This document shows, in pieces, positions 15,630-24,405 of a stretch of DNA of 64,000 bases; position 1 is the stretch's first letter, and the number at the start of each line of letters is the position of its first letter. The notes under the pieces are model-generated. The model saw nothing but the letters and a program-made list of their open reading frames with translations. It searched no databases and had not been told where the DNA came from. The DNA is taken from NCBI GenBank assembly GCA_035604615.1, contig DATNID010000010.1:55930-119929 (forward strand), given 5' to 3'. The translations under genes were made by a program, and so were the position numbers. Source of the stretch: DATJLY01 sp035604615. Lineage in GTDB: Bacteria; Pseudomonadota; Alphaproteobacteria; ATCC43930; CGMCC-115725.

Positions 15630-16616
15630 ATGACGCGCCCGGTCTTCGTCTCGGACGAGGTCGCGAAACAAGTGCTCGCCTGGCCAGCCATGATCGCCAA
15701 GCTGCGCGATGTCTATGCGGTCGAGCATCCGCCCTTCGCCGGCCCGCCGCGCACCTTGGCGCGCGGCAAGGGCATCTGGATGCGGACGCTCACCGGCGTG
15801 CTGCCGGGAGGGAGCGTGATGGGGGTGAAGCAGTTCTGCTTCCCGCGCGGGCGCCGTGTGCGCTACATGATCAGCCTGTTCGACCAGGAGAGCGGCGAGC
15901 TGAAGGCGCTGCTCGACGCCAACACCATCACCGCCTGGCGCACCGGCGCCACCACCGCGGTCGCGGTCGACCGCATGGCCCGCCCCGGCAAGGCGCGCGT
16001 CGCCATGCTCGGCAGCGGCGCCGAGGCGCGCGCCCATGTCCGCGCCATCGCCGCGGTGCGTCCGATCGAGCGCGTCACCGTCTACAGCCCCACGCCGGCG
16101 CGCCGCGAGGCCTACGCCCGCATGGTCGTCGACGAGCTGGGCGTGCCGTGCCGCGCGGTCGGTTCGGCGCGCGAGGCGGTCGACGGCGCGAGCCTCATCG
16201 TCGGCGCGACCCGCACGCTCGACGGCAAGCCGGCGCTCGAGGGCGCGTGGATCGAGCCGGGCGTGCTGGTGGCCTCGATCGGCGCGACCTTGCCCGAGCA
16301 TTTCGAGATCGACAACGCCGCCATCGCCAAGGCCGATCTCATCGTCGCCGACATGCCGCACGAGGTGATGACCGAGACGGGATGTTTCCAGACGGCGGCG
16401 AAAGACGGCATCACGTTCGAGCACAAGTTCGTCACGCTCAACGCGCTGATGCTGGGCCTGGCGGACGACCGGCTGCGCGCGGCGCGCTATCCGATGTACC
16501 GCTCGGTCGGGCAGTCGCTGCAGGACCTCGCGGTCGCCGAGCTCGCGTGGCGCGAGGCCGAGCGGCGCGGGCTCGGCGTCGAGCTGCCGATGGAATTGGC
16601 GATCAAATCCGACTGA
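15630..16616 (+). CDS. Ornithine cyclodeaminase / mu-crystallin family protein
   Basis: The 328-residue protein has the family's NAD-binding site GSGAEA at about 128-133, the substrate-binding Lys67 in GVKQF, and Arg104-Thr-Gly in AWRTGATTA. Members reduce imines or deaminate amino acids (ornithine cyclodeaminase, ketimine reductase, alanine dehydrogenase); which one applies is unknown. The ATG at 15630 has GGGGAA about eight bases upstream and starts the conserved fold. The next gene, a DapA-family lyase, starts 12 bases after its stop, so both probably serve an imine or 2-oxo acid pathway. Confidence 0.85.
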   Translation: MTRPVFVSDEVAKQVLAWPAMIAKLRDVYAVEHPPFAGPPRTLARGKGIWMRTLTGVLPGGSVMGVKQFCFPRGRRVRYMISLFDQESGELKALLDANTITAWRTGATTAVAVDRMARPGKARVAMLGSGAEARAHVRAIAAVRPIERVTVYSPTPARREAYARMVVDELGVPCRAVGSAREAVDGASLIVGATRTLDGKPALEGAWIEPGVLVASIGATLPEHFEIDNAAIAKADLIVADMPHEVMTETGCFQTAAKDGITFEHKFVTLNALMLGLADDRLRAARYPMYRSVGQSLQDLAVAELAWREAERRGLGVELPMELAIKSD

Positions 16617-16628
16617 GGAGGAACGATC

Positions 16629-17681
16629 ATGGCGCGTTACAGGAAGAACGAAGCTCGCGCGTGGGCCCGCGAGCACATGACCGGGTGCGACTGCGTCATC
16701 ATCCCGTCCTACACATCCGACCTGCGCGGCATGAACGAGCGTGGCGTGCGCCACGACGTACGGCGCTGCATCGAGCTGGGCTTCGAGGGCGCGCTCATCG
16801 TCTCCGAGGTCGCGCTGACGCTCGACGAATACCGTAGCGTCACCGAATGGGCGGCGGACGAGGCCAAGGGGCGGCTGCGCATCGTCCACCACGCCAGCTT
16901 CAACACGCTCGAGGAGAATATCGAGGCGGTGCGGCTGACCGAGGCGGCGGGCGCGGATTATGTGCTGCTGTCCTATCCCGCGAACTTCTATCCGACCACG
17001 TCGCAGGAGGTCTACGATTACACCAAGGCGTTCTGCGACGGGACCAAGCTCGGCGTGATGCTGTTCCAGGTGCCGCTATGGAATTTCGGGCGGCTCCATC
17101 CCTCCGATCTCGAGCCCGCGCTGCTGCGCCGCCTGCTCCAGGACGTGCCCAACATCATCGCCATCAAGGCCGAGGGCGGCATGCCCCTGAAGGGCGGGCT
17201 CACCGACGCCTATCGCCTGTTCCGCGACCAGGTGATCATCTCGTGCCCGATCGAGGCCGACGTCATCCCGCTGATGTCGGTGATGGAGTTCCAGTACAGC
17301 GGCACCTCCAACACGCATTTCTACGGCAATTCGGTGCCGCGCATGTTCCAGCTCGCGCGCGAGAAGAAGTTCGACGAGGCGATGGAGATCTACTGGCGCA
17401 TCCAGCCGGCGCGCGCGGCCAACGGGCTCGCCAACGGCGGCACGCCCTTCACCGGCTTCCTCAATCGCATGGTGTGGAACTACCAGGGCTGGCTTCAGGG
17501 CATGAATGGCGGGCCGCTGCGCCAGCCGACCAACAAGATCAACGACCGGCAGATGGCGATGCTGCGGCGCGGGCTGGCCGAGGCAAAGCTCGATCCGACC
17601 CGCGATCCCAACACCGCCTATTTCGTCGGCCGCAACCCGATGCCGAAGCCGGTGGCGCAGGCGCACCGCGCCGCCGAGTGA
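16629..17681 (+). CDS. DapA/NanA-family (dihydrodipicolinate synthase-like) lyase
   Basis: The 350-residue TIM-barrel protein keeps the Schiff-base Lys180 in NIIAIKAEGG, so it should act on a 2-oxo acid through an enamine. The conserved active-site Tyr of the family, normally in a YN.P segment, appears to be Phe146 (MLFQVPLW), which would alter proton relay. Members include hydratase-aldolases of aromatic degradation and keto-deoxysugar lyases. It has a C-terminal extension of about 50 residues. AGGAGG-like sequence precedes the ATG. It converges with the lyase gene at 17689, with only seven bases between them. Confidence 0.85.
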   Translation: MARYRKNEARAWAREHMTGCDCVIIPSYTSDLRGMNERGVRHDVRRCIELGFEGALIVSEVALTLDEYRSVTEWAADEAKGRLRIVHHASFNTLEENIEAVRLTEAAGADYVLLSYPANFYPTTSQEVYDYTKAFCDGTKLGVMLFQVPLWNFGRLHPSDLEPALLRRLLQDVPNIIAIKAEGGMPLKGGLTDAYRLFRDQVIISCPIEADVIPLMSVMEFQYSGTSNTHFYGNSVPRMFQLAREKKFDEAMEIYWRIQPARAANGLANGGTPFTGFLNRMVWNYQGWLQGMNGGPLRQPTNKINDRQMAMLRRGLAEAKLDPTRDPNTAYFVGRNPMPKPVAQAHRAAE

Positions 17682-17688
17682 GGCGCGC

Positions 17689-18651
17689 TTACCGCTTGGC
17701 GCGGTTGCTGGCGTAGTCGCGCTGCGCCGATTGCGGCAGGAAGTCGAGCTCGAGCTGCCGCACGGCGGGGTGGCCGGTGAGGCCGCGATAATCGGCCGCG
17801 CCCCACTTCCCTTGGCGCGAGCGCTGACGCCAGTCGGTGATCGCCGCCTCGCCCCGCGCCTTGAAGTCGTTGAGCAGCTCCCACGCGCCTTGCAGGCCTG
17901 CCGACGAGACGAAGGTCGGGAAGAGCGCGACCTTGACGCCGAGCCGCGCGTATTCCTCGAACGTGGGCGGTGGCTCCACTTCGCTCCACCAGTTGCACAG
18001 GACCGGCGCGTTGGTCTTGGCGCACACTTCCTCGAGCTGCGCCCGCGTTTGCACCGCGTTGAGCCAGACCAGATCGGCGCCGCCGCCCTTCGCGTATGCC
18101 ACGCAGCGCGCGACCGTCTCTTCCATGGTCCAGCCTTCGGCGCCGATCGAGTCGCAACGCGCGCACACCACGAAATCCGGGTCGATCGCGTCGCGCGCGG
18201 CGCAGGCGGCCCTGATCTTGCCCACCGCCTCGTCGAGCGGGATGCAGCGCCGCCCGCCGCCGGTGCCGGATTTCTTGGGCGCCTCCTGGTCCTCGAGCTG
18301 CAAGGCGGCGACGCCGCTGCGCACGATCTCCTGCACCGCGTAATGCACATTGACCGCGTTGCCGAACCCCGTATCGGCGTCGAGCAGGATCGGGATCGAG
18401 GTCGCGGAAGCGACATGGCGCGCGTGATCGACGATGTCGCGCAGCCCGATGATGCCGGTATCCGGCACGCCCATCAGGAAGCCCGACATCTGCGAGCCGG
18501 CGACGAAGAACGATTCGAAGCCCGCGCGCTCGGCGGCGCTGGCATAGACGGGGCTGAACCCGCCGGGCATGACCAGCAGCTCCGGCCGCGCCAGCAGCGC
18601 GCGCAGCCTGCGCCGCTTGGCGCCCGGATCGTGGCGCAATTCGATCGGCAT
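17689..18651 (-). CDS. Isocitrate lyase/PEP mutase superfamily protein (copy 2)
   Basis: The 320-residue protein has the superfamily metal site DADTGFG (91-97) and the EDQ segment (120-122). The active-site loop that reads KKCGH or KRCGH in isocitrate and methylisocitrate lyases is PKKSGT (125-130) here, so the catalytic Cys is Ser128. This places it nearer PEP-mutase, oxaloacetate-hydrolase or dialkylmalate-lyase-like members. The start has GGGAGAG upstream. It follows its paralogue by 13 bases, and the pair forms one unit. The exact substrate is unknown. Confidence 0.85.
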   Translation of the reverse strand: MPIELRHDPGAKRRRLRALLARPELLVMPGGFSPVYASAAERAGFESFFVAGSQMSGFLMGVPDTGIIGLRDIVDHARHVASATSIPILLDADTGFGNAVNVHYAVQEIVRSGVAALQLEDQEAPKKSGTGGGRRCIPLDEAVGKIRAACAARDAIDPDFVVCARCDSIGAEGWTMEETVARCVAYAKGGGADLVWLNAVQTRAQLEEVCAKTNAPVLCNWWSEVEPPPTFEEYARLGVKVALFPTFVSSAGLQGAWELLNDFKARGEAAITDWRQRSRQGKWGAADYRGLTGHPAVRQLELDFLPQSAQRDYASNRAKR

Positions 18652-18664
18652 GGCTCTCCCTTTG

Positions 18665-19669
18665 CTAGGCTTTGCGCCGGCGCTTCTCGGGCGCGGCGGA
18701 GACGGTGGTGTAGTCGACCTTGTGGCCCCAGGTCTTGGCATAGTCGCGTTGCAACGAGGCGGGGATGTAGCGCTGCTCGATCTCGCGCACCTTGGAATAT
18801 CCGAGCAGCATGTCCATGTCCGGCCGCCCCCAGGGATTTTCCTTGGCGTGCTTGTTCCATTCCGCCATTGCCCGCGTGCCGCGCGCGCGCATGTCGTTCA
18901 TCACCTCCCACGCCGCCTGCAGCCCGACCGTCGCGGCCACGGTCGGGATGAGCGCGATGCGGACGCCGAGCGCCTCTTGTTCCTCGAAGGTCGGCGGCGC
19001 GTCCTTGCCGCCCCAGATCGTCAGCACCGGGGCCGGAATCCTGGCGCAGGCGCGTTTCAAATCCTCGCGCGTCTCGACCGAGTTGAGCCAGATGAAGTCG
19101 GCGCCGCCCTCCTTGACATAGGCGATGCAGCGCTCGAGCGCCTCCTTGAAACTGCCGCCCTCGGCGCCGAGCGTGTCGCAGCGGGCGCAGATCGAGAATT
19201 CGGGATCGACCTCATCGCGCGCCGCGACCGCGGCCTGGATCTTGCCGATCGCTTCCTCGGCCGAGATGCAGCGCCGTCCGGCGTTGGTGGCCGATTTCTT
19301 GGGCGCCTCCTGGTCCTCGATCTGCATCGCGGCGACGCCGGCGCGCGCCACTTCCTTCACCGCGTGATAGACGTTGACGGCATTGCCGAACCCCGTGTCG
19401 GCGTCGACCAGGATCGGGATGTCGGCGGCGGCCGCCATGTGGCGCGAATGGTCGACCAGCTCGCGCAGGCCGATGATGCCGTTGTCCGGCACGCCGTAGA
19501 GAAACGCGGATAATTGCGAGCCGGCGAGGAAGAACGATTCGAACCCGGCCTGCTGCGCCAGCCGCGCATAGAGCGGGCTGAACCCGCCGGGCATGACGGT
19601 TAGCTTTTTGCGCCGCAGCAACCTGCGGAACTGCTTGCGTTTCTCGCGGACGGCGTCATGTGCGTTCAT
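18665..19669 (-). CDS. Isocitrate lyase/PEP mutase superfamily protein (copy 1)
   Basis: The 334-residue protein is a close paralogue of the next gene, sharing the order MPGGFSPLYA, VDADTGFGNAVNV, IEDQEAPKKSAT and the conserved end ASLQRDYAK. The metal-binding motif is at about 89-95, and Ser126 replaces the catalytic Cys of true isocitrate lyases. Both have a second conserved Arg-Arg-Cys (RRCIS) after the loop. The pair looks like a tandem duplication that has diverged, perhaps forming a hetero-oligomer or acting on two homologous acids. The coding region begins with MNAHDAVREK; upstream lies the promoter region shared with a divergent dehydrogenase gene. Confidence 0.85.
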   Translation of the reverse strand: MNAHDAVREKRKQFRRLLRRKKLTVMPGGFSPLYARLAQQAGFESFFLAGSQLSAFLYGVPDNGIIGLRELVDHSRHMAAAADIPILVDADTGFGNAVNVYHAVKEVARAGVAAMQIEDQEAPKKSATNAGRRCISAEEAIGKIQAAVAARDEVDPEFSICARCDTLGAEGGSFKEALERCIAYVKEGGADFIWLNSVETREDLKRACARIPAPVLTIWGGKDAPPTFEEQEALGVRIALIPTVAATVGLQAAWEVMNDMRARGTRAMAEWNKHAKENPWGRPDMDMLLGYSKVREIEQRYIPASLQRDYAKTWGHKVDYTTVSAAPEKRRRKA

Positions 19670-19817
19670 GCGTTCCCTCTATATTGCGAGATCGAGCGCG
19701 CCCGCCTTCGCGCACTCCTCATTTGTTCTGTGGCGGCAATGAGGACTATGATGATACCGCATCCGCCCGGCCGTGGCACCAGACCGCCCGGCCGCCCACG
19801 CGAAGGAGGCCGATCGC

Positions 19818-20930
19818 TTGGCTCCGTCCTCGTCCCGCACCGCCGCGCTCGCCGCCGTCGCGGTCGAGCCGCGCCGCACCGAGTTGCGCGAATTCCCGCT
19901 GCCCGAGATCGCGCCCGACGCCGGCCTCATGCGCATCGAGGCCGCCGGCGTCTGCGGCAGCGACTGGCCGATGTATCTCAACGCCAAGCCGGGGCCGCGC
20001 ATACTCGGGCACGAGATGATCGGCACCATCGAGCGGCTCGGCGACATCGCCCGCGCGCGCTGGGGCGTCAACGAGGGCGACGTGGTCGCGCTCGAGGAAT
20101 ACCTGCCGTGCGGCCACTGCGAATATTGCCGCACCGGCGAGTACCGTTCGTGCCTCGAGACCGACACCCGCCTCGCCGGAAGCGTGCGCTATGGCTCGAC
20201 GCCGCTGGCGGTGGCGCCGGCGCTGTGGGGCGGCTACAGCCAGTATCTCTACATGCACCCGCGCACTGTCGTGCACCGCGTGCCGCCGGGCCTGAAGATG
20301 CACATCGCCGCCATGGCGCTGCCGATCGGCAACGGCTTCCAATGGGCCTTCCTGGACGGCGGCGCGGGGCCGGGCAAGACGGTGGTGGTGCAGGGACCGG
20401 GACAGCAGGGGCTCGGCTGCGTCATCGCCGCCAAGACGGTGGGCGCCGAGCTTATCATCGTCTCCGGCCTGGCGCGCGACGAGCGGCGCATGCAGGTCGC
20501 ACGCGAGCTGGGCGCCGATCATACCATCGCCGTCGACCAGGCCGACCTCGTGGCGGAGGTGACGCGCATCACCGGCGGACGCATGGCCGACATCGTCATC
20601 GACGTGAGCGGCGCCGGGCCCGAGATCGTCAATCCGTCGGTCGCGCTGCTCCGGAAGCGCGGCGTGCTGCTGGCGGCGGCGCGCAAGGGCGCGGTCCCGG
20701 GCTTCGACATCAACCAGGTCATCAACAGGCAAGTGATCCTGCGCGGGACGCGTGGCCACAGCTTCGGGGCGGTGGAGCTGGCGCTGCGGACCATGGCGTC
20801 GAACCGCTTTCCGCTGGAGCGCATGTCGAGCCACGTGGTCGGACTCAAGGACGTCGACGAGGCGCTTCGGATGACCGGCGGCGAGACGGCGGAGCGCTCG
20901 ATCCACATCACCGTCGCCCCCTGGAGCTGA
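19818..20930 (+). CDS. Zinc-dependent medium-chain alcohol dehydrogenase (MDR)
   Basis: The product is about 370 residues. It has the catalytic-zinc motifs GVCGSDWPMY and GHEMIG, the four-Cys structural-zinc lobe in CGHCEYCRTGEYRSC, and the nucleotide-binding GPGQQGLG. The TTG at 19818 is taken as start because AAGGAGG (19803-19809) lies eight bases upstream; an ATG 45 bases earlier has no site and precedes it with low-complexity sequence. It would oxidise an alcohol with NAD(P). It is first in a + strand set followed at ten bases by a Rieske oxygenase, then a binding protein and a TauD-type dioxygenase. Confidence 0.85.
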   Translation: MAPSSSRTAALAAVAVEPRRTELREFPLPEIAPDAGLMRIEAAGVCGSDWPMYLNAKPGPRILGHEMIGTIERLGDIARARWGVNEGDVVALEEYLPCGHCEYCRTGEYRSCLETDTRLAGSVRYGSTPLAVAPALWGGYSQYLYMHPRTVVHRVPPGLKMHIAAMALPIGNGFQWAFLDGGAGPGKTVVVQGPGQQGLGCVIAAKTVGAELIIVSGLARDERRMQVARELGADHTIAVDQADLVAEVTRITGGRMADIVIDVSGAGPEIVNPSVALLRKRGVLLAAARKGAVPGFDINQVINRQVILRGTRGHSFGAVELALRTMASNRFPLERMSSHVVGLKDVDEALRMTGGETAERSIHITVAPWS

Positions 20931-20940
20931 GAGGGAAGCC

Positions 20941-22212
20941 GTGCTGAGCCACCATGACAACGAGCGCCTGGTCCGCGTCGCCGCGGGCACGCCGATGGGC
21001 GAGCTGTTGCGCCGGTACTGGCAGCCGGCGGCGCTGTCGTCCGAATTGCCGGAGCCGGACAGTGCGCCGGTCCGCGTGCGGCTGCTCGGCGAGAATCTGC
21101 TCGCGTTCCGCGACACCACCGGCCGGGTCGGCCTGGTCGATGCGTTCTGCGCCCATCGCCGCGCGCCGCTGTTCTTCGGCCGCAACGAGGATTGCGGCTT
21201 GCGCTGCGTCTATCACGGCTGGAAGTTCGACGTCGACGGCAATTGCGTCGACATGCCGTCCGAGCCCGCCGACACGCCGATGAAGGCGGAGGTGAAGCTG
21301 CTGGCCTATCCCGCGGTCGAGCGCGGCGGCGTGGTGTGGGCTTATCTCGGCCCGCGCAAGGAGATGCCGGCGCTGCCGGACTACGAATGGACGCGCGCGC
21401 CCGCGACCCATCGCCACGTGTCCAAGACCTTCGAGTCGGCCAATTTCCTCCAGGCGCTCGAGGGCGGGCTCGACACCGCGCATTCGTCGTTCCTGCATAA
21501 CAACGACCTCTCGAACCCGAAGATGCTTCGCACGCGCGATGGCGCGCCGCGCATCGATGTCGAGGTCACCGATTGCGGCTATACCTATGTCTCGACGCGC
21601 AAGAGCGGCGAGGAGGGGAATTACGTCCGCGTCTATCACTACGTCATGCCGACCCAGCAGATGCGCGCCAGCACGATGGCCTATTCGGGCGGCCGTGCCA
21701 ACGTGCCGAAGCTCGACGGCCATATCTGGGTCCCGGTCGACGACGAGCACACGCATGTCTTCAATTGGGCGCTGGGCTATGACGAGACGGTGAAGCTGAC
21801 GCCGGAGTTCATCGCCGCGTGGGAGAGCCACGCGGGGCGCGCCAAGGACGATCTCATCCCCGGCACGTTCCGCCTGAAGCGCCACCGCGACAACGACTTC
21901 CTGGTCGACCGCGAGGCCCAGAGGACGCGTACCTTCACCGGCATCAAGGGCCTCAACACCCAGGACATTGCGCTGCAGGAGGGGATGGGGCCGATCGTCG
22001 ACCGTGCGCGGGAAACGCTCGGCACCTCCGATCGCGCCATCATCACCATGCGCCGGCTGCTGCTCGAGGCGACGCGCGCGGTGGAGCGCGGCGAGCGGCC
22101 CAAAGGCGTCGATCCCGCCACGTATCGCGGCCTCCGGCCGCACGACACGATGGTGCCGCCGGGTGCCGACTGGCGCCAGGTTTTCGCCAATGAGCTGACG
22201 GCGAAGTGGTGA
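20941..22212 (+). CDS. Rieske non-heme iron oxygenase alpha subunit (phthalate-dioxygenase-like)
   Basis: The 423-residue protein has the Rieske cluster ligands Cys70, His72, Cys89 and His92 (CAH and CVYH) and the mononuclear iron site Asp178, His181 and His186 in GLDTAHSSFLH. The opening MLSHHDNERLVRVAAGTPMG and the LRRYWQPAAL segment are typical of the phthalate/vanillate-type single-subunit oxygenases. The start is GTG with AGAGG upstream. No ferredoxin reductase gene is near, so electrons must come from elsewhere. The broken gene at 10302 encodes the end of a paralogue. Confidence 0.9.
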   Translation: MLSHHDNERLVRVAAGTPMGELLRRYWQPAALSSELPEPDSAPVRVRLLGENLLAFRDTTGRVGLVDAFCAHRRAPLFFGRNEDCGLRCVYHGWKFDVDGNCVDMPSEPADTPMKAEVKLLAYPAVERGGVVWAYLGPRKEMPALPDYEWTRAPATHRHVSKTFESANFLQALEGGLDTAHSSFLHNNDLSNPKMLRTRDGAPRIDVEVTDCGYTYVSTRKSGEEGNYVRVYHYVMPTQQMRASTMAYSGGRANVPKLDGHIWVPVDDEHTHVFNWALGYDETVKLTPEFIAAWESHAGRAKDDLIPGTFRLKRHRDNDFLVDREAQRTRTFTGIKGLNTQDIALQEGMGPIVDRARETLGTSDRAIITMRRLLLEATRAVERGERPKGVDPATYRGLRPHDTMVPPGADWRQVFANELTAKW

Positions 22213-22262
22213 ACGGTTCAATCGCCGCGCATGACGGCGAAGGTGCGAGCAGGGAGGGTGCG

Positions 22263-23510
22263 ATGGCCACTCGAACGACGCCGTGCGCGGCCTTGGCGCT
22301 CGCCGCCGCGCTTTTCTGCTGGACCGCGACGGCCGCCGAACCGGTTAGGATCGGGTTCAGCATGGCCTTGACCGGCGGCACCGCGGCGATCGGCAAGCAG
22401 ATCCTGCTGACCTTCGAGCTGTGGCGCGACCAGGTGAACGCCAAGGGCGGGTTGCTCGGCCGCCCGGTGGAGCTGGTTTATTACGACGACCAGACCAATC
22501 CCTCGGTGGTGCCCGGCATCTACGCCAAGCTCATCAATGTGGACAAGGTCGATCTCCTGATCGGGCCCTATGCCACCAACATGGTGGCGGCGGCGCTCCC
22601 CATCATCATGCAGTACGGCAAGACCACGATCGGGCTGCTCGCCAACGCGGCCAACAGCAATTTCCACTACGCGAACTACTTCTCGATGATCCCGTCCGGG
22701 CCTAACCCGAAAGCGTCGTTCTCGGAGGGATATTTCACGCTTGCGGCGGCGCAGACTCCAAAGCCGCGGACCGTCGCAATCGTCGGGGCCGACGCCGAAT
22801 ACGCGCGCAACGCCACCGACGGCGCGCGCGAATTGGCGGCCAAGTTCGGCTTCGAGATCGTCTACGACAAGAGCTACCCGCCTTCGAACACCGACTACAC
22901 GCCCATTCTGCGCGCGATCCAGGCGGTCCATCCCGACATCGTCTATGTCGCGTCCTATCCGCCCGATTCGGTCGGCATCATCCGCGCTGCCAACGAGATC
23001 GGGCTCGACACCAAGATGTTCGGCGGCGCCATGGTGGGGCCGCAGATCACCGCCACCGCCATGCAGTTGGGGCCGCTCCTCAACGGCATCGTCAACAACG
23101 CGGCCTTCGTGGTCGACGACATCATGGCGAACCCGGAGACGGCCGCCGTGCTGCGCGCCTACCAGGAGAAGGCGCCTGCGCAGGGCATCGACCCGCTGGG
23201 ATACACCTTCCCGCCCTATGCCTTCGCGGCGATGCAGATCCTGGCCGAGGCGGTGACCGCGACCAAGGGCTTCGACCAGGACAAGATCGCCGCTTATGTG
23301 CGCACGCACAGGTTCCATACCCCGGTCGGCGACATCGCCTTCGGCAAGGACGGCGAGTGGGACGAGACGCGCGCCCTCTTCGGCCAGTTCCAGCACATCA
23401 CCGGCAACGGCATCGACCAGTTCCGCGGCTGGCCGCACCAGCCCGTGCTGTGGCCCGCCAAGTTCAAGACGGGAAACCTGATCTACCCCTATACTGCGGC
23501 GCGCAACTAG
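22263..23510 (+). CDS. Periplasmic branched-chain-type substrate-binding protein
   Basis: The 415-residue protein starts with a signal peptide (hydrophobic CAALALAAALFCWTATAA, cleavage near residue 24) and continues as a LivJ-type type I binding fold: VRIGFSMALTGGTAAIGKQ, the GGLLGRPVELVYYDDQTNP segment, and VDLLIGPY. These proteins deliver small organic ligands to ABC importers. GGAGGG precedes the ATG. No permease or ATPase gene is present in the window, so its partners are elsewhere. It sits between the Rieske oxygenase (50 bases) and the TauD-type dioxygenase (16 bases), suggesting an aromatic or related organic acid ligand. Confidence 0.88.
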   Translation: MATRTTPCAALALAAALFCWTATAAEPVRIGFSMALTGGTAAIGKQILLTFELWRDQVNAKGGLLGRPVELVYYDDQTNPSVVPGIYAKLINVDKVDLLIGPYATNMVAAALPIIMQYGKTTIGLLANAANSNFHYANYFSMIPSGPNPKASFSEGYFTLAAAQTPKPRTVAIVGADAEYARNATDGARELAAKFGFEIVYDKSYPPSNTDYTPILRAIQAVHPDIVYVASYPPDSVGIIRAANEIGLDTKMFGGAMVGPQITATAMQLGPLLNGIVNNAAFVVDDIMANPETAAVLRAYQEKAPAQGIDPLGYTFPPYAFAAMQILAEAVTATKGFDQDKIAAYVRTHRFHTPVGDIAFGKDGEWDETRALFGQFQHITGNGIDQFRGWPHQPVLWPAKFKTGNLIYPYTAARN

Positions 23511-23526
23511 GGAGGGCGCGACGACG

Positions 23527-24405
23527 ATGGACGCTGCGACCGGAACCGCCCCCTTCCGCTTTCGCCGGTTCGCCGCGCCGCTGGGGGCGGAGATCGAAGG
23601 GCTCGACCTCACGCGCCCGCTCGACGAGGCGGGCTTCGCCGCGGTGCGCCGCGCCTTCCTGGACAGCAACGGCGTGCTCGTCCTGCGCGGCCAGGACATC
23701 ACGCCCGAGCAGCACATCGCGTTCAGCCGCCGCTTCGGTCCGCTGATGATCCACGTGCTGCGGCAGTTCCTGCTGCCCGGGCACCCTGAGATCCTGCTCG
23801 TCTCCAACGTCATGGAGAACGGCAAGCCCATCGGCCTCGGCGATGCCGGGCGCTATTGGCATTCGGACTTGTCCTATGCCGCCGAGCCGAGCCTCGGCTC
23901 GCTGCTGCACGCCATGGAGCTGCCGGAAGACGAGGGCGACACGTCCTTCGCCAGCATGTATGCGGCCTATGACGCTCTGCCGGCGGACATGAAGCGCCGC
24001 ATCGAGGGGATGCGCGCGGTTCATTCCTACCGCAACAGCTACGACAAGATGGCCGGCAGCACCTTCCGCCCGCCCTTGACCGAGGCGCAGAAGGAAGAGG
24101 TGCGCGAGGTCGTCCATCCCGTGGTGCGCACCCACCCGGAGACGCGGCGCCGCGCGCTCTTCGTCAACGAGGGCTTCACCGCGCGCATCCTCGATATCCC
24201 GGAGAACGAGAGCCGCGATCTGCTGGCGCTCCTCTTCGCCCATTCGACCGAGCCGCGCTTCATCTACCGCCATCATTGGCAGGCGCACGACATCGTATTC
24301 TGGGACAATCGCTGCGTCGTCCACTACGCGCATGGCTGCCCGCCGGAGCAGCGCCGCCACATGCACCGCACCACGGTCCAGGGCGACGCGCCCTACCTCA
24401 TATAG
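23527..24405 (+). CDS. TauD/TfdA-family 2-oxoglutarate-dependent dioxygenase
   Basis: The 292-residue protein has the 2-His-1-carboxylate iron site His112/Asp114 in YWHSDLSY and His266 in DNRCVVHYA, plus the 2-oxoglutarate-binding Arg281 near the end. The substrate-family opening PLGAEIEGLDLTRPL is typical of TfdA-like enzymes that hydroxylate and cleave ether or sulfonate bonds. It ends the + strand operon with dehydrogenase, Rieske oxygenase and binding protein, and its last eight bases overlap the convergent LLM gene. The substrate is unknown; an aryl ether acid would fit the neighbours. Confidence 0.9.
   Translation: MDAATGTAPFRFRRFAAPLGAEIEGLDLTRPLDEAGFAAVRRAFLDSNGVLVLRGQDITPEQHIAFSRRFGPLMIHVLRQFLLPGHPEILLVSNVMENGKPIGLGDAGRYWHSDLSYAAEPSLGSLLHAMELPEDEGDTSFASMYAAYDALPADMKRRIEGMRAVHSYRNSYDKMAGSTFRPPLTEAQKEEVREVVHPVVRTHPETRRRALFVNEGFTARILDIPENESRDLLALLFAHSTEPRFIYRHHWQAHDIVFWDNRCVVHYAHGCPPEQRRHMHRTTVQGDAPYLI

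Noticed and set aside
14025..16892. 955-codon - strand frame extending beyond the MFS gene
   Set aside because: The N-terminal 470 codons are antisense to the cyclodeaminase and lyase genes and carry no motif. The MFS start at 15485 explains the real protein.
17689..19669. True isocitrate lyases (glyoxylate shunt)
   Set aside because: The catalytic Cys loop KKCGH is not present and the proteins are far shorter than isocitrate lyase.
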